DNA of 64,000 bases from Clostridium sp. KNHs205 (GCF_000702945.1 NZ_JNLE01000003.1:1225501-1289500), one strand, 5' to 3'; positions 22,166-32,084 are shown, numbered from the stretch's first letter. Notes: generated by a model from the sequence alone, not told the origin. Program-made: numbers and translations.

Positions 22166-22224
22166 CTTTCACTCCACCTTATTTCGTAATTGCTAAATAC
22201 GCTTATGGGAGCCAGGAGTGAAAG
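22166..22224. repeat. 10-bp inverted repeat upstream of cbiK
   Basis: CTTTCACTCC (22166-22175) and GGAGTGAAAG (22215-22224) are perfectly complementary. The same words, in the opposite order, form a hairpin at 15816-15867. No T tract follows. It lies in the 175-bp gap between cbiO and cbiK. Confidence 0.5.
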
Positions 22225-22279
22225 CTCTCGCTCTCCCTAATTTTCTATGCGAGTTGAAACACACAGATGGGAGCAAATT

Positions 22280-23059
22280 ATGAAGAATAAAGGATTGCTG
22301 GTAGTTAGCTTTGGAACCAGTCATTTAAATACCCTGGAAAAAACAATCGTTAAGATAGAAGAGAAATTATCAGAAACTTTTCCGGAGTATGTACTTTACC
22401 GTGCATTTACCAGCAAAATGATTATAAGGATTCTAAAAGAGCGGGATGGGATGGAGATATTTACTGTAACCCAGGCCTTAAGACAGATGGCGGAAGATGG
22501 TATCAGCGATATTATCGTACAGCCTACCCATATACTAAATGGGGTAGAGAATGACAGGATGTTAGAGGATATAAGAGAGCTGGCACAGGAATTCCATACC
22601 ATAAGGGTTGGAACACCGCTCCTTAGCAGTACAGAGGATTATATGAAGGCAGTAGAAGAAGTTGCAGAAGTAATGGATACCGGAAGTGCAGAGAAAGCCC
22701 TGGTATTTATGGGGCATGGAACAAGTCATTACACCAACAGCTCCTATGCGGCATTGGAATATGTGTTCAGGGACAAAGGCCATGAGCATGTTTATGTGGG
22801 AACAGTTGAGGCGTATCCTTCTCTTGAAACCATTCTGCCAAGATTAAAAGCAAAAGGTTATAAAGGTGTCTGTCTTGCTCCCTTTATGGTAGTATCAGGA
22901 GATCATGCTGCTAATGATATGGCGGGTGAGGAGGATTCCTGGAAGGAGATGCTCTTACAGGAGGGCTTTGAAGTGGAATGTATCTTAAAGGGGTTAGGCG
23001 AATACAGAGGAATACAGGAAATCTTTGCAGAACATGCAAAAGAGGCGATTAATTTATAA
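22280..23059 (+). CDS. cbiK: CbiK, sirohydrochlorin cobaltochelatase
   Basis: Anaerobic class II cobalt chelatase of about 259 residues that inserts Co2+ into sirohydrochlorin at the start of the cobalt-early pathway. It begins LLVVSFGTSHLNTL, has the metal-ligand His in VFMGHGTSHYTN, and GDHAANDMAG near the C-terminus. The ATG at 22280 follows GGGAGCAAATT; the upstream ATG at 22247 adds 11 residues atypical for the family. The genes making sirohydrochlorin itself are not in the window. Confidence 0.93.
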   Translation: MKNKGLLVVSFGTSHLNTLEKTIVKIEEKLSETFPEYVLYRAFTSKMIIRILKERDGMEIFTVTQALRQMAEDGISDIIVQPTHILNGVENDRMLEDIRELAQEFHTIRVGTPLLSSTEDYMKAVEEVAEVMDTGSAEKALVFMGHGTSHYTNSSYAALEYVFRDKGHEHVYVGTVEAYPSLETILPRLKAKGYKGVCLAPFMVVSGDHAANDMAGEEDSWKEMLLQEGFEVECILKGLGEYRGIQEIFAEHAKEAINL

Positions 23060-23076
23060 GAGAGGAAACAGAACAT

Positions 23077-23775
23077 ATGGAGAGAGATACAGCTGTATTT
23101 TATGGCATTGGTGTAGGACCGGGGGATCCGGAACTGCTTACTTTAAAAGCGGTAAGAATTATAAGGGAGTGTCCGGTGATAGCCTTACCTGCCGAAAATA
23201 AAGAAAACTGTGTATCCTATAGGATAGGGTCTGAAGCAATACCAGAGCTTAAGGAGAAAGAAATCCTATATCTGCCCATGCCTATGACGATGGATAAGGA
23301 ACTGCAGAAGCAAAGCCATGATACTTGTGCCGGTAAGGTAGAGGAATATTTGGAAAAAGGCATTAGCGTTGCCTTTCTGACCCTGGGTGATCCTACGGTA
23401 TATTCCACCTATGGCTATCTGGAGGAACGCCTTAAGAAGAAAGGGTTAAGCACCTGTACGATTAATGGAGTTACTTCCTTTTGTAATGCAGCGGCTCTCT
23501 TACAGACAAGCCTTGCTGCCGGAAGTGAAAAGATACATATTATTCCCGGGTTGCATGATGTTGAAGAAACCTTAAGGCAGCCGGGGACTAAGGTTATTAT
23601 GAAATCAGGCAGGAAGTACAAAGAGCTGGTTCAGAGAATCAAGGAATTGGGCTTACGAGCCATGATGGCAGAGAATTGTGGAATGGCAGAGGAAAGAATC
23701 TATGAAAAAATAGAAGATTTCCCGGCTGAAGCAGGATATTTTACCCTTATAATCATAAAAGAGCAGGCTGGATAA
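23077..23775 (+). CDS. cbiL: CbiL, cobalt-factor II C20-methyltransferase
   Basis: A 232-residue SAM-dependent tetrapyrrole methylase. FYGIGVGPGDPELLTLKAVR is the family N-terminus, FLTLGDPTVYSTYGYL the substrate/SAM region, and GVTSFCNAAALLQ follows. It adds the C20 methyl group to cobalt-factor II. It starts 17 bp after cbiK. The next 345 bp are a minisatellite, the longest interruption inside the first half of the operon. Confidence 0.93.
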   Translation: MERDTAVFYGIGVGPGDPELLTLKAVRIIRECPVIALPAENKENCVSYRIGSEAIPELKEKEILYLPMPMTMDKELQKQSHDTCAGKVEEYLEKGISVAFLTLGDPTVYSTYGYLEERLKKKGLSTCTINGVTSFCNAAALLQTSLAAGSEKIHIIPGLHDVEETLRQPGTKVIMKSGRKYKELVQRIKELGLRAMMAENCGMAEERIYEKIEDFPAEAGYFTLIIIKEQAG

Positions 23776-23799
23776 GTCAGATAACAGATAGGATGGATA

Positions 23800-24100
23800 G
23801 AACAGAATGACAGGTGGAACCGGCTGACAGATAGAACCGGCTGCCTGATAGAACCGGATGCCTGATAGAACCGGATGACAGATAGAACCGGCTGACAGAT
23901 AGAACCGGATGCCTGATAGAATAGGCTGACAAATAGAGCAGGATGCCTGATAGAATAGAATGCCAGGTAGAATAGGCTGCCTGATAGAATAGGCTGCCTG
24001 ATAGAATAGGCTGACAAATAGAACAGGATGCCAAATAGAACAGGCTGACAGCTAGAACAGGATTTCAGACAGAATAGGATAGGACTGATAGAACAGGAAG
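23800..24100. repeat. 17-bp minisatellite between cbiL and cbiD
   Basis: About 16 tandem copies of a 17-bp unit, such as CCGGCTGACAGATAGAA, CCGGATGCCTGATAGAA and TAGGCTGCCTGATAGAA, drifting from CCGG-type to TAGG- and CAGG-type units. On the plus strand all frames are broken by stops (TAG occurs in most units). The minus strand happens to stay open with a 17-residue period, but has no independent support as a gene. Transcription of the cobalamin operon must read through it. Confidence 0.9.
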
Positions 24101-24120
24101 ATAATTCGGAAAGAGGCAGC

Positions 24121-25308
24121 ATGGAGGAATTATATATCTATAAGGATAATAAAAAGCTGCGGTGCGGTTATACAACAGGTTCCTGCGCTGCAGCTGCGGC
24201 AAAGGCAGCGGCTATAGGGCTGCTGTTGCAAAAAGAAGCCCGGCGGGTAACCATTGATACGCCAAAAGGAATAGTTCTCACACTTGATATCATCACTACA
24301 GAACATAACCGGACAGATTACGGGAAGGGGCAGCTTTCAGAGCCTGATGACAGCCAGTTTTTCTCCGCAACAGTACCTTCAGTTACCTGCTCGGTTAAAA
24401 AGGACGGCGGAGATGATGCAGACATTACCCATGGAGTATTGGTCTATGCCACTGTCAGTAAAACAGACAGGGGGATAACCATTGACGGAGGTCTGGGAAT
24501 CGGAAGAGTCACCAGGACAGGACTTGATCAGCCAGTTGGTGAGGCTGCCATTAACAGGACACCAAGGCTTATGATAGAAAAGGAAGTAAAGGAAATCTGT
24601 GAGGAAGCAGAATATAAAGGAGGTCTCAGGGTAGTAATTGCGGTTCCTGAAGGAGAGCGCCTTGCAGAGAAGACCTTTAATCCAAGACTTGGAATTACCG
24701 GAGGTATCTCCATACTTGGAACCAGCGGAATCGTTGAACCCATGAGTGAAAAGGCTCTTGTGGATACAATCCGAACGGAAATAAGAATGCTCTCTGTCAA
24801 AGGGGTTACAACTCTGGCAGTAGTGCCGGGAAATTACGGTGAAGCCTTTGCAGGAAGCGAGTTGAATTTTGGCGAAGAGAATATGGTAAAGTGCAGTAAT
24901 TTTATCGGGGATACCATTGATATGGCTTATGAATTTAAGTTAAAGGGCTTTCTGCTGATAGGACATATCGGCAAGCTTGTAAAGCTTGGAGCAGGAATTA
25001 TGAATACCCACTCCAAATGGGGAGATGCCAGACAGGAAATCCTGTGCAGCTGTGCCTTAAAAGCGGGCTGTGATACGGAGGTATTAAACAAAATACTGGA
25101 CTGTGTTACCACAGAGGAAGCCTTGGCAGTATTGAAAGAACATGGGAAAATGGAAGCAACCATTAATATTCTAATGGATAAAATTGATTATTATTTAAAG
25201 AAAAGAGCCTATGATGGATTAACAATAGGTGCTGTCCTATTTTCTAATAACTTCGGTCTTCTTGGAAAAACAACAGATGCAGAGAGGCTGATAAAACAGT
25301 TGTGTTAA
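24121..25308 (+). CDS. cbiD: CbiD, cobalt-precorrin-5B C1-methyltransferase
   Basis: A 395-residue protein of family-typical length with the N-terminal signature RCGYTTGSCAAAAAKAA. Further CbiD motifs are DGGDDADITHG, NRTPRLMI and GITGGISILGTSGIV. It methylates C1 of the corrin ring in the anaerobic pathway. AAAGAGGCAGC, just after the minisatellite, serves as ribosome binding site. A 204-bp AT-rich gap with loose repeats of ATATAAGNATTT follows before cbiF. Confidence 0.94.
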   Translation: MEELYIYKDNKKLRCGYTTGSCAAAAAKAAAIGLLLQKEARRVTIDTPKGIVLTLDIITTEHNRTDYGKGQLSEPDDSQFFSATVPSVTCSVKKDGGDDADITHGVLVYATVSKTDRGITIDGGLGIGRVTRTGLDQPVGEAAINRTPRLMIEKEVKEICEEAEYKGGLRVVIAVPEGERLAEKTFNPRLGITGGISILGTSGIVEPMSEKALVDTIRTEIRMLSVKGVTTLAVVPGNYGEAFAGSELNFGEENMVKCSNFIGDTIDMAYEFKLKGFLLIGHIGKLVKLGAGIMNTHSKWGDARQEILCSCALKAGCDTEVLNKILDCVTTEEALAVLKEHGKMEATINILMDKIDYYLKKRAYDGLTIGAVLFSNNFGLLGKTTDAERLIKQLC

Positions 25309-25512
25309 GGTTGTAGTCTATTCTAACGTTTAATGCACCCTGACTTATTTTAAAGTGATAAGTATTTCATAGGTTTTAGGAATTCATGAGATATAAGAAT
25401 TTGATAGATATGAGAATTTAATAAGTATATAGGTATTTCCTGAGATATAAGTATTTCATCAGATTAGCCTTCAATCAGTTATAAATTTTTAATAGAAAGG
25501 AAAAAGATAACT

Positions 25513-26262
25513 ATGGTCCATTTTGTAGGAGCGGGCAGCGGAGCCACGGATTTGATAACAGTCAGAGGCGCGAGGCTTCTTGGTGAGGCAGGTGTTATTA
25601 TATATGCCGGCTCTCTGGTTAATAAGGAACTGCTAGAGTATGCCGGGGAGGACGTTGTTCTTTACGACAGTGCCTATATGACACTGCCTCAGGTATTGGA
25701 AGTCATTGATAATAACAGGGAGAAAGAGATTGTACGCCTTCATACCGGTGATCCGAGTATTTATGGTGCTATCCGTGAGCAGATGGATGCACTTGAAAGT
25801 ATGGGAATAGCCTATGATATCTGTCCGGGGGTCAGCAGCTTATTTGGTGCAGCAGCAGCTCTTAAGACAGAGTACACCCTGCCGGGAGTTACTCAGACCG
25901 TTATCATAACCAGGATGGCTGGCAGAACGCCGGTACCGGAGAGAGAATCCATAAAGGCTCTGGCGGCTCATAAGGCGACCATGGTAATCTTCTTAAGTGT
26001 TAGTTATACAAAGGAGTTATCTGAAGAGCTGATAGCAGGAGGGTATGGTGAAGCTACACCCTGCGCTATTGTTTATAAAGCCAGCTGGGCGGATGAAAAG
26101 ATTGCAAGAGGAACTATAAAAGAGCTATCGGCTTTAGCGGCAGAAAACGGAATAAAGAAAACCGCATTAATCGTAGTAGGTGATTCCCTGGGAAATGATT
26201 ATGAATTATCAAAGCTCTATGATGAAAGGTTTACTACGGAGTACCGGAAAGGACAGGAATAG
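25513..26262 (+). CDS. cbiF: CbiF, cobalt-precorrin-4 C11-methyltransferase
   Basis: A 249-residue SAM-dependent methylase. VHFVGAGSGATDLITVRGAR and VIIYAGSLVN are typical of CbiF/CobM; HTGDPSIYGAIREQ and CPGVSSLFGAAAAL form the SAM/substrate pocket. It methylates C11 of cobalt-precorrin-4. It is closely followed by cbiG (9 bp). Confidence 0.94.
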   Translation: MVHFVGAGSGATDLITVRGARLLGEAGVIIYAGSLVNKELLEYAGEDVVLYDSAYMTLPQVLEVIDNNREKEIVRLHTGDPSIYGAIREQMDALESMGIAYDICPGVSSLFGAAAALKTEYTLPGVTQTVIITRMAGRTPVPERESIKALAAHKATMVIFLSVSYTKELSEELIAGGYGEATPCAIVYKASWADEKIARGTIKELSALAAENGIKKTALIVVGDSLGNDYELSKLYDERFTTEYRKGQE

Positions 26263-26271
26263 AGGGAGCTT

Positions 26272-27303
26272 ATGAAAATAACAGTAATATCCTTTACCAA
26301 AGGCGGAAACAAGCTTAATCAGCGCCTTTGCCGGGCCTTAAGAAATAACGGGCATGATGTGGAAGGGTTTCAGCGATATTCCACAACACCCGTTGATGAA
26401 TTAGGAAGCTTTGAAAATATCAGTGTTCTTACCGGTACACTTTTTGAAAGCAGGGAAGGAATCATTTATATAGGTGCCTGTGGTATCGCAGTAAGAAGTA
26501 TAGCTCCTTACCTTCAGGGTAAAGAGGTTGACCCTTTTGTCCTGGTGCTGGATGAGAAAGGAAATTACGTTATATCTTTGCTCTCAGGCCATCTTGGCAG
26601 AGGCAATGAATTATGCAGGAAGGTTGCAGAGTTAATAGAAGCGAAACCGGTAATAACTACGGCAACTGATTTAAACGGTGTTTTTGCGGTAGATTTATTT
26701 GCCGGACAGCATGAACTGGTAATAAAGGAAATATACAGGATAAAGTCAGTTTCTGCAGCACTCCTGGCCGGAGAAGCAGTGGGAATCTATAGTGAGTATC
26801 CTTTGCTTGGCAAACCGCCGGCGGGCCTGGAACCGGGAGTGAAAAAAGTTGGTATCTATATAGGCAGTGATATAAACGCTGCTCCCTTTGAAACTACCCT
26901 GCATCTGGTACCTAAGAATCTTGTACTTGGTATAGGCTGCCGTAAAGGTGTTACAGGTATGGCGCTGCATAAAAGGGTAACGGATGTCTGCAGCCAGGCA
27001 GGTATTGATATTGCCAGAATTTCTGCCATCTGCTCGGTGGATTTAAAAAGTAAAGAACCCGGAATTCTTGAGCTGGCAGACAGGTTGAAAGCAAAGACGT
27101 ACTTTTATTCAGCAGAAGAATTATCAGCAGTGACAGGAGAATTTATGCATTCTCCTTTTGTGGAGGAAACGGCAGGAGTAGGCAATGTCTGTGAAAGAAG
27201 CGGCGCTCTTGCGAGCAATTCTGGAAAACAGCTGCTGCCAAAGACTACTGGTGCAGGGATTGCAATGGCAGTCTATGAAAAGGAATTCAAAATTGAGTTC
27301 TAA
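26272..27303 (+). CDS. cbiG: CbiG, cobalt-precorrin-5A hydrolase
   Basis: A 343-residue protein that opens the delta-lactone of cobalt-precorrin-5A, releasing acetaldehyde. The N-terminal part has FIYIGACGIAVRSIAPYL-like sequence and VISLLSGHLGRGNEL. The C-terminal domain begins LVLGIGCRKGV and has VEETAGVGNVCE. GGGAGCTT precedes the ATG, 9 bp after cbiF. Length is within the family range. Confidence 0.93.
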   Translation: MKITVISFTKGGNKLNQRLCRALRNNGHDVEGFQRYSTTPVDELGSFENISVLTGTLFESREGIIYIGACGIAVRSIAPYLQGKEVDPFVLVLDEKGNYVISLLSGHLGRGNELCRKVAELIEAKPVITTATDLNGVFAVDLFAGQHELVIKEIYRIKSVSAALLAGEAVGIYSEYPLLGKPPAGLEPGVKKVGIYIGSDINAAPFETTLHLVPKNLVLGIGCRKGVTGMALHKRVTDVCSQAGIDIARISAICSVDLKSKEPGILELADRLKAKTYFYSAEELSAVTGEFMHSPFVEETAGVGNVCERSGALASNSGKQLLPKTTGAGIAMAVYEKEFKIEF

Positions 27304-27425
27304 GTAAAATTTAATATGTATATAAAATTAAGTTACACATTAAAGGATAAAACACATCATACATTCAATCCTTATATCAAATAAGGGAAGTATGCTTGAG
27401 TGTATTATACAGAAAAGAGGATAAT

Positions 27426-28148
27426 ATGCTTTATATTGTTGGTTTTGGGGCAGGCTCCCTTGAATATATGACAAAACAGGCCATCGAGATATTGGAAAAA
27501 TGCCGGATTATTACCGGATACACTACATATGTAGAACTTGTGAAGCCTTATTTCCCGGACAAAGAATACTTAAGCACCTCCATGAAACAGGAAATAAGCA
27601 GATGCCGGCTGGCCATGGAGGAAGCAGCGAAAGGTATGGATATCGCTTTAATCTGCAGTGGTGATGCAGGAGTTTATGGACTTGCAAGTCTTTGTTTTGA
27701 ACTGAAAAAAGAATATCCTTCCGTTAAGCTCAAGGTAATACCAGGCGTTACAGCTGCTTTAAGCGGTGCCGCACTCTTAGGAGCACCTTTGAACCATGAT
27801 TTTGCAGTAATCAGCTTAAGTGATCTCCTCACACCCTGGGAAGTAATCGAGAAGCGGCTGCAGTGTGCAGGCATGGGTGATTTCTGTATCAGCCTCTATA
27901 ATCCCTCCAGCAAGAAGCGGGCAGATTATCTGATGAAGGCCTGCGATATACTGCTGCAGTACCGGAAAGGAGATACTGTTTGCGGTATTACCCGCAATAT
28001 CGGGAGAGAAGGAGAAGAAGCAGAAGTACTCACCCTGACAGAGTTAAGGGAGAAAGAAGTGGATATGTTTACTACTGTGTTTATAGGTAATTCCAATACC
28101 CTGCAGATAGAGAACTCCATGGCTACACCAAGAGGTTATTCCGTATAA
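27426..28148 (+). CDS. cbiH: CbiH, cobalt-factor III C17-methyltransferase
   Basis: A methylase of about 240 residues that contracts the ring and methylates C17. The start at 27426 gives the canonical LYIVGFGAGSLEYMT and is preceded by AAGAGG; a TTG at 27396 in frame would add ten unlikely residues. ICSGDAGVYGLAS and VIPGVTAALSGAALLGAPL are typical of CbiH/CobJ. Confidence 0.93.
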   Translation: MLYIVGFGAGSLEYMTKQAIEILEKCRIITGYTTYVELVKPYFPDKEYLSTSMKQEISRCRLAMEEAAKGMDIALICSGDAGVYGLASLCFELKKEYPSVKLKVIPGVTAALSGAALLGAPLNHDFAVISLSDLLTPWEVIEKRLQCAGMGDFCISLYNPSSKKRADYLMKACDILLQYRKGDTVCGITRNIGREGEEAEVLTLTELREKEVDMFTTVFIGNSNTLQIENSMATPRGYSV

Positions 28149-28273
28149 ATTATCAATACATGATTAATATGAAGGGTCATTTACAACTTGTAAAAGCTGA
28201 CTTATTTAAATTATATAAGACGGAAGCCTTTGTCAGAGTTTTATGCACCGGATATGACAGAAGAAAGGAAAAC

Positions 28274-29014
28274 ATGAGTAAAATCTTACTTTTTGCAGGT
28301 ACTACAGAAGGAAGACTCTTATATGAATACTGCGTGGAAAAGAAACTTCCTGTTACTGCCTGCGTAGCTACAGAATATGGAAAGACCTTATTAGATAAAG
28401 GAGACTGGGGCAGTATTCGTGAAGGGCGTCTTAACAGTCAGCAGATGGAACTTCTCATGAAGGAAGAAGGAACTACTGTTATTATAGACGCAACACATCC
28501 ATACGCCTGTGATGTAACGGATAATATCAAACAGGCGGCACAAGCAGTTGGAGTTCCCCTATTAAGAGTTATAAGGGAAACCTTGTCTCTTAAAGGAATA
28601 ATAGAAGTAAAAGATATGAAGGAAACCATACGGTTCCTAAATGATAATGAAGGAAATGCCCTGATTACCACAGGGAGCAAGGATTTAAAAGAATATACCA
28701 GAGTAAGGGATTACCAGGACAGGCTATATATAAGAATACTTCCGGATCCGGACGCTTTAAGGAACTGCTTTGAACTGGGCTATCAGCGAAAGAATATTAT
28801 ATGCATGCAGGGACCCTTTCATAAGGAATTGAATTACGCCATGCTAAAGCAGATAAATGGAAAGTATCTGGTCACCAAAGAAGGCGGAAGTCTTGGAGGA
28901 TATGAAGAAAAAGCAGAAGGCGGAAGAATGGCCGGTGCCAAAGTTATCGTAATTCAACGGCCCAAAGAGGAAACAGGTTTTTCAGTAGAAGAAATTATGG
29001 ATAGACTGGCATAG
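28274..29014 (+). CDS. cbiJ: CbiJ, cobalt-precorrin-6A reductase
   Basis: A reductase of about 246 residues. The start at 28274 gives KILLFAGTTEGRLLYEY, the family N-terminus, and follows GAAAGGAAAAC; the in-frame ATG at 28160 would add 38 residues unrelated to CbiJ. Other motifs are IDATHPYACDVTDN, TTGSKDLKEYT and VTKEGGSLGGYEEK. It reduces the macrocycle with NAD(P)H. Confidence 0.93.
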   Translation: MSKILLFAGTTEGRLLYEYCVEKKLPVTACVATEYGKTLLDKGDWGSIREGRLNSQQMELLMKEEGTTVIIDATHPYACDVTDNIKQAAQAVGVPLLRVIRETLSLKGIIEVKDMKETIRFLNDNEGNALITTGSKDLKEYTRVRDYQDRLYIRILPDPDALRNCFELGYQRKNIICMQGPFHKELNYAMLKQINGKYLVTKEGGSLGGYEEKAEGGRMAGAKVIVIQRPKEETGFSVEEIMDRLA

Positions 29015-29222
29015 TGAAGTGGTCAAAGAATATGCAATGAGAATGCAGCTCTATCTTAAATCGAGTAATTATCGGTTTGGTCAATCATTCAGACATTTGG
29101 TGATTTGTATGCATTAAGTTGAATTAAGTTCTAACCTTTTCCGGAATAAATAGTAAAGTTACAAAGAGTCCCTCCGGAAATAGCCAGAACTAGAACTAAA
29201 ATACATTTGCAGAAAGGAATTT

Positions 29223-30431
29223 ATGAAAAAAATCAACTTAGTTGGGATTGGAATGGGTAACCCAGACACACTTACACAGGAAGGGATAAGAGCCATTGAA
29301 AATGCACAGGTATTCATTGGTGCAAGGCGGATGCTGGAAGCTGTATCCTGTGGTGGCAGAGAGATTTTTGAATCCTACGACCCTTTGGAAATAAAGCAGT
29401 TTATCGAAACTTCTGTCTATGAGCGGTATACTATACTTTTCTCAGGAGATACAGGCTTTTACAGTGGAGCAGGTAAAGTCACAGAAGCCTTAAGGGAAAA
29501 GGGGGAATATGAAGTTAAGGTAATACCCGGTATATCCACAGTTTCCTATTTCAGTGCTCTCCTTGGAATCTCCTGGGAGGATGCCTGTATCTTAAGCCTG
29601 CACGGAAAAAGCAGTGACTTTACAAGAGCAGTAAGAGGGCATTCTAAAACTTTTCTTCTGACCGATGGAAGGCTCTCTGTAATAGGAAAGGAACTAATGG
29701 CTGCCGGTCTTTTGGAGCTTGATATCTATGCTGGGACAGCCTTATCCTATGCAGAAGAGGAAGTTATAAAAGTGACACCGGCTGAGCTGGCGGTTATGGA
29801 AGATAAACCGCTTACCTCCCTGTTTATAATAAATAATTTCTATCAAAAAGAGTATCATCTTGGTATACCCGATGAAGGATTCATAAGAGGCGATATCCCT
29901 ATGACGAAAAGCGAGGTAAGGCTTCTTTCAATAAGCAAGCTTTCGCTGAAAGATAACGATATCCTATACGACATCGGAGCCGGCACCGGTTCCTTAAGCG
30001 TGGAGGCTGCTTTACTATTAAATAACGGCTGGGTCTATGCTGTCGAGGAAAAAGAAGAGGGTGCAGAGCTTATCGAAAGAAACAGGGACAAGTTCTCTCT
30101 TAAGAATCTGACTGTAATCAAAGGAAGTGCTCCGGACTGCTTAGAAGAGCTACCGGTGCCGGATGCTGCTTTTATTGGTGGCAGCAGAGGTAAACTGAGC
30201 AATATACTGGAGGAATTACTCCAAAGAAATCCTTCCATAAGGCTGGTGCTAAATGCCATAACGCTGGAAACCTTAAGTGAAGCCCTGGAGGCTTTCAGGA
30301 AATTAGAAATAACCGATATGGAAATATTACAGGCAGCCATTACAAAAACCAGAACAGCCGGACCCTATCATATGCTTTCTGCACAAAACCCGGTGTTTAT
30401 TATTAAAGGCAGAGGTAAAGGGAATACATAG
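29223..30431 (+). CDS. cbiET: CbiET fusion, cobalt-precorrin-7 methyltransferase/decarboxylase
   Basis: A 402-residue natural fusion. Residues 1 to about 200 are CbiE (INLVGIGMGNPDTLTQEG, LFSGDTGFYSGA, VIPGISTVSYF), methylating C5. From about residue 220 the CbiT domain follows (IPMTKSEVRLLSISKL, ILYDIGAGTGSLSVEAA), methylating C15 and decarboxylating the acetate side chain. The same fusion occurs in many clostridia and as CobL in aerobic bacteria. A 183-bp gap without a gene separates it from cbiA. Confidence 0.94.
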   Translation: MKKINLVGIGMGNPDTLTQEGIRAIENAQVFIGARRMLEAVSCGGREIFESYDPLEIKQFIETSVYERYTILFSGDTGFYSGAGKVTEALREKGEYEVKVIPGISTVSYFSALLGISWEDACILSLHGKSSDFTRAVRGHSKTFLLTDGRLSVIGKELMAAGLLELDIYAGTALSYAEEEVIKVTPAELAVMEDKPLTSLFIINNFYQKEYHLGIPDEGFIRGDIPMTKSEVRLLSISKLSLKDNDILYDIGAGTGSLSVEAALLLNNGWVYAVEEKEEGAELIERNRDKFSLKNLTVIKGSAPDCLEELPVPDAAFIGGSRGKLSNILEELLQRNPSIRLVLNAITLETLSEALEAFRKLEITDMEILQAAITKTRTAGPYHMLSAQNPVFIIKGRGKGNT

Positions 30432-30626
30432 AAACAGTAAATTACCACTTCTGACGGGAGGGTGCCAAGGAATGAAGGGTATTCCAAAGTGTGAAATTAA
30501 GTACAAATCATACTTCTTATTTGGGCAGTAGCGATAGCAGGCTTGGGATTGCACGGGTATTCATGTGGAAATGAAAAGCAATATTGGCTTCTGACTTGAT
30601 ACGTCAAGGCGCGAATGGGGGTTAAA

Positions 30627-32084
30627 ATGAAAAGAAACCGAATTATGTTTGCCGGAACCAAAAGCGGAACCGGAAAAACAACTATTACCTGTGGAATCTT
30701 AAGGTGTCTTAAAGAGCGAGGAATGGTAATCAGTTCCTTTAAATGCGGACCGGACTACATTGATCCTATGTTTCACAGGAAGGTAATCGGAACAGATTCC
30801 TATAATCTGGACATTTTTCTTTCGGGGGAAGAAGCTGTAAAAGAAGTATTCCTGGAAGGCAGTAAGGATAGCGATATCTCGGTAATGGAAGGAGTTATGG
30901 GCTATTACGATGGTATTGGGTTCACGGAACGAAGCAGTTCCTATGAAGTAGCTTCCCTTACCGATACACCGGTCATACTGATAATTGAAGCCAAAGGAAT
31001 GGGAAACTCTCTCGGAGCACTGTTGCATGGTTTCTTACAATACAAGAAAGACAGTAAGATAGCAGGCGTAATCTTCAACCGTTTATCTCCCGTGCTTTAT
31101 GAAGCAGCAAAAAATAAATGTGAAGAACTAGGTACAAAATGCTTTGGTTACGTACCGGAGCTTAAAGATATCGTTATAGAAAGCCGTCATTTGGGACTGC
31201 TAATGGCAGAGGAAATTAAAAACCTGGGTGATATTCTTTCCCGTTTGAGCAGAGAACTTGAGAAAACGGTGGACATAGAGGGGTTACTGGAGCTTGCAGC
31301 GGAGGCACCAGCTGTAGAATATTCTACATGTGTAGGAAAAAGTGGAAAGAATGACTCGGCTAAACCATCAAATATTAATACTGAAAGTGATTTATCCAAG
31401 CATTCCCAGTTAAGTGGTCCCTTATACCAAAATATCTACCAAACACCTGTAATCAGACCTGTAAGAATAGGTGTAGCAATGGATGAAGCTTTTACCTTTT
31501 ACTATAGGGAAAATTTAAGGCTGTTAGAAAGTCTTGGGGGAGAAATTATTACTTTCAGCCCACTAAAAGATGGCAGGCTGCCTAAAGACCTTTCAGGACT
31601 TTACCTGGGCGGGGGATATCCTGAGCTCCATGGAGAGAGGCTAAGTAAAAACCAGTCCATAAGAGAAGAAATTGGAGAGTGCATCAACAAGGGTATTCCT
31701 GTAATAGCAGAATGCGGAGGCTTTCTTTATCTTCAACAGGAATTGGAGGATAAGGAAGGAAAAGTATATGAAATGGTGGGAACCTTTTCTGGAAAAGCCT
31801 TTCCCACAGGCAGGTTAAGACGTTTTGGTTATCTGGAATTAAAGGCAGAGAAGGATAGTATGCTGACTGAAAAGGGTGAGAGCCTGAGAGCTCACGAATT
31901 TCATTATTGGGATAGCGATATAATCGGTGAAGATTTTCTGGTAAGGAAAGCTTCCAATGGACAGGAATGGAGAGAAGTAATAGCGACCGACAGAATGTAT
32001 GCCGGCTTCCCCCATCTTTATTTTCCTGGCAATACAAAAGCTGCCTGGAGATTTCTTAAAAAAGCTGAAGAATATGGAAGATAA
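30627..32084 (+). CDS. cbiA: CbiA, cobyrinic acid a,c-diamide synthase
   Basis: An ATP- and glutamine-dependent amidase of about 485 residues. The N-terminal synthetase domain has the P-loop GTKSGTGKTTIT, KCGPDYIDPMFH and MEGVMGYYDG. The C-terminal class I glutaminase domain has YLGGGYPELH and the catalytic Cys in AECGGFLYLQ. The linker between them (about residues 220-280) carries a polar extension with little resemblance to family members. I choose the ATG at 30627, with GGGGGT 6 bp upstream, over 30615. Confidence 0.94.
   Translation: MKRNRIMFAGTKSGTGKTTITCGILRCLKERGMVISSFKCGPDYIDPMFHRKVIGTDSYNLDIFLSGEEAVKEVFLEGSKDSDISVMEGVMGYYDGIGFTERSSSYEVASLTDTPVILIIEAKGMGNSLGALLHGFLQYKKDSKIAGVIFNRLSPVLYEAAKNKCEELGTKCFGYVPELKDIVIESRHLGLLMAEEIKNLGDILSRLSRELEKTVDIEGLLELAAEAPAVEYSTCVGKSGKNDSAKPSNINTESDLSKHSQLSGPLYQNIYQTPVIRPVRIGVAMDEAFTFYYRENLRLLESLGGEIITFSPLKDGRLPKDLSGLYLGGGYPELHGERLSKNQSIREEIGECINKGIPVIAECGGFLYLQQELEDKEGKVYEMVGTFSGKAFPTGRLRRFGYLELKAEKDSMLTEKGESLRAHEFHYWDSDIIGEDFLVRKASNGQEWREVIATDRMYAGFPHLYFPGNTKAAWRFLKKAEEYGR

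Noticed and set aside
23700-24122. Minus-strand frames (140 and 85 codons) across the 17-bp minisatellite
   Set aside because: They exist only because the repeat lacks stops on that strand; they run antisense to the cobalamin operon and show only the 17-residue repeat pattern.
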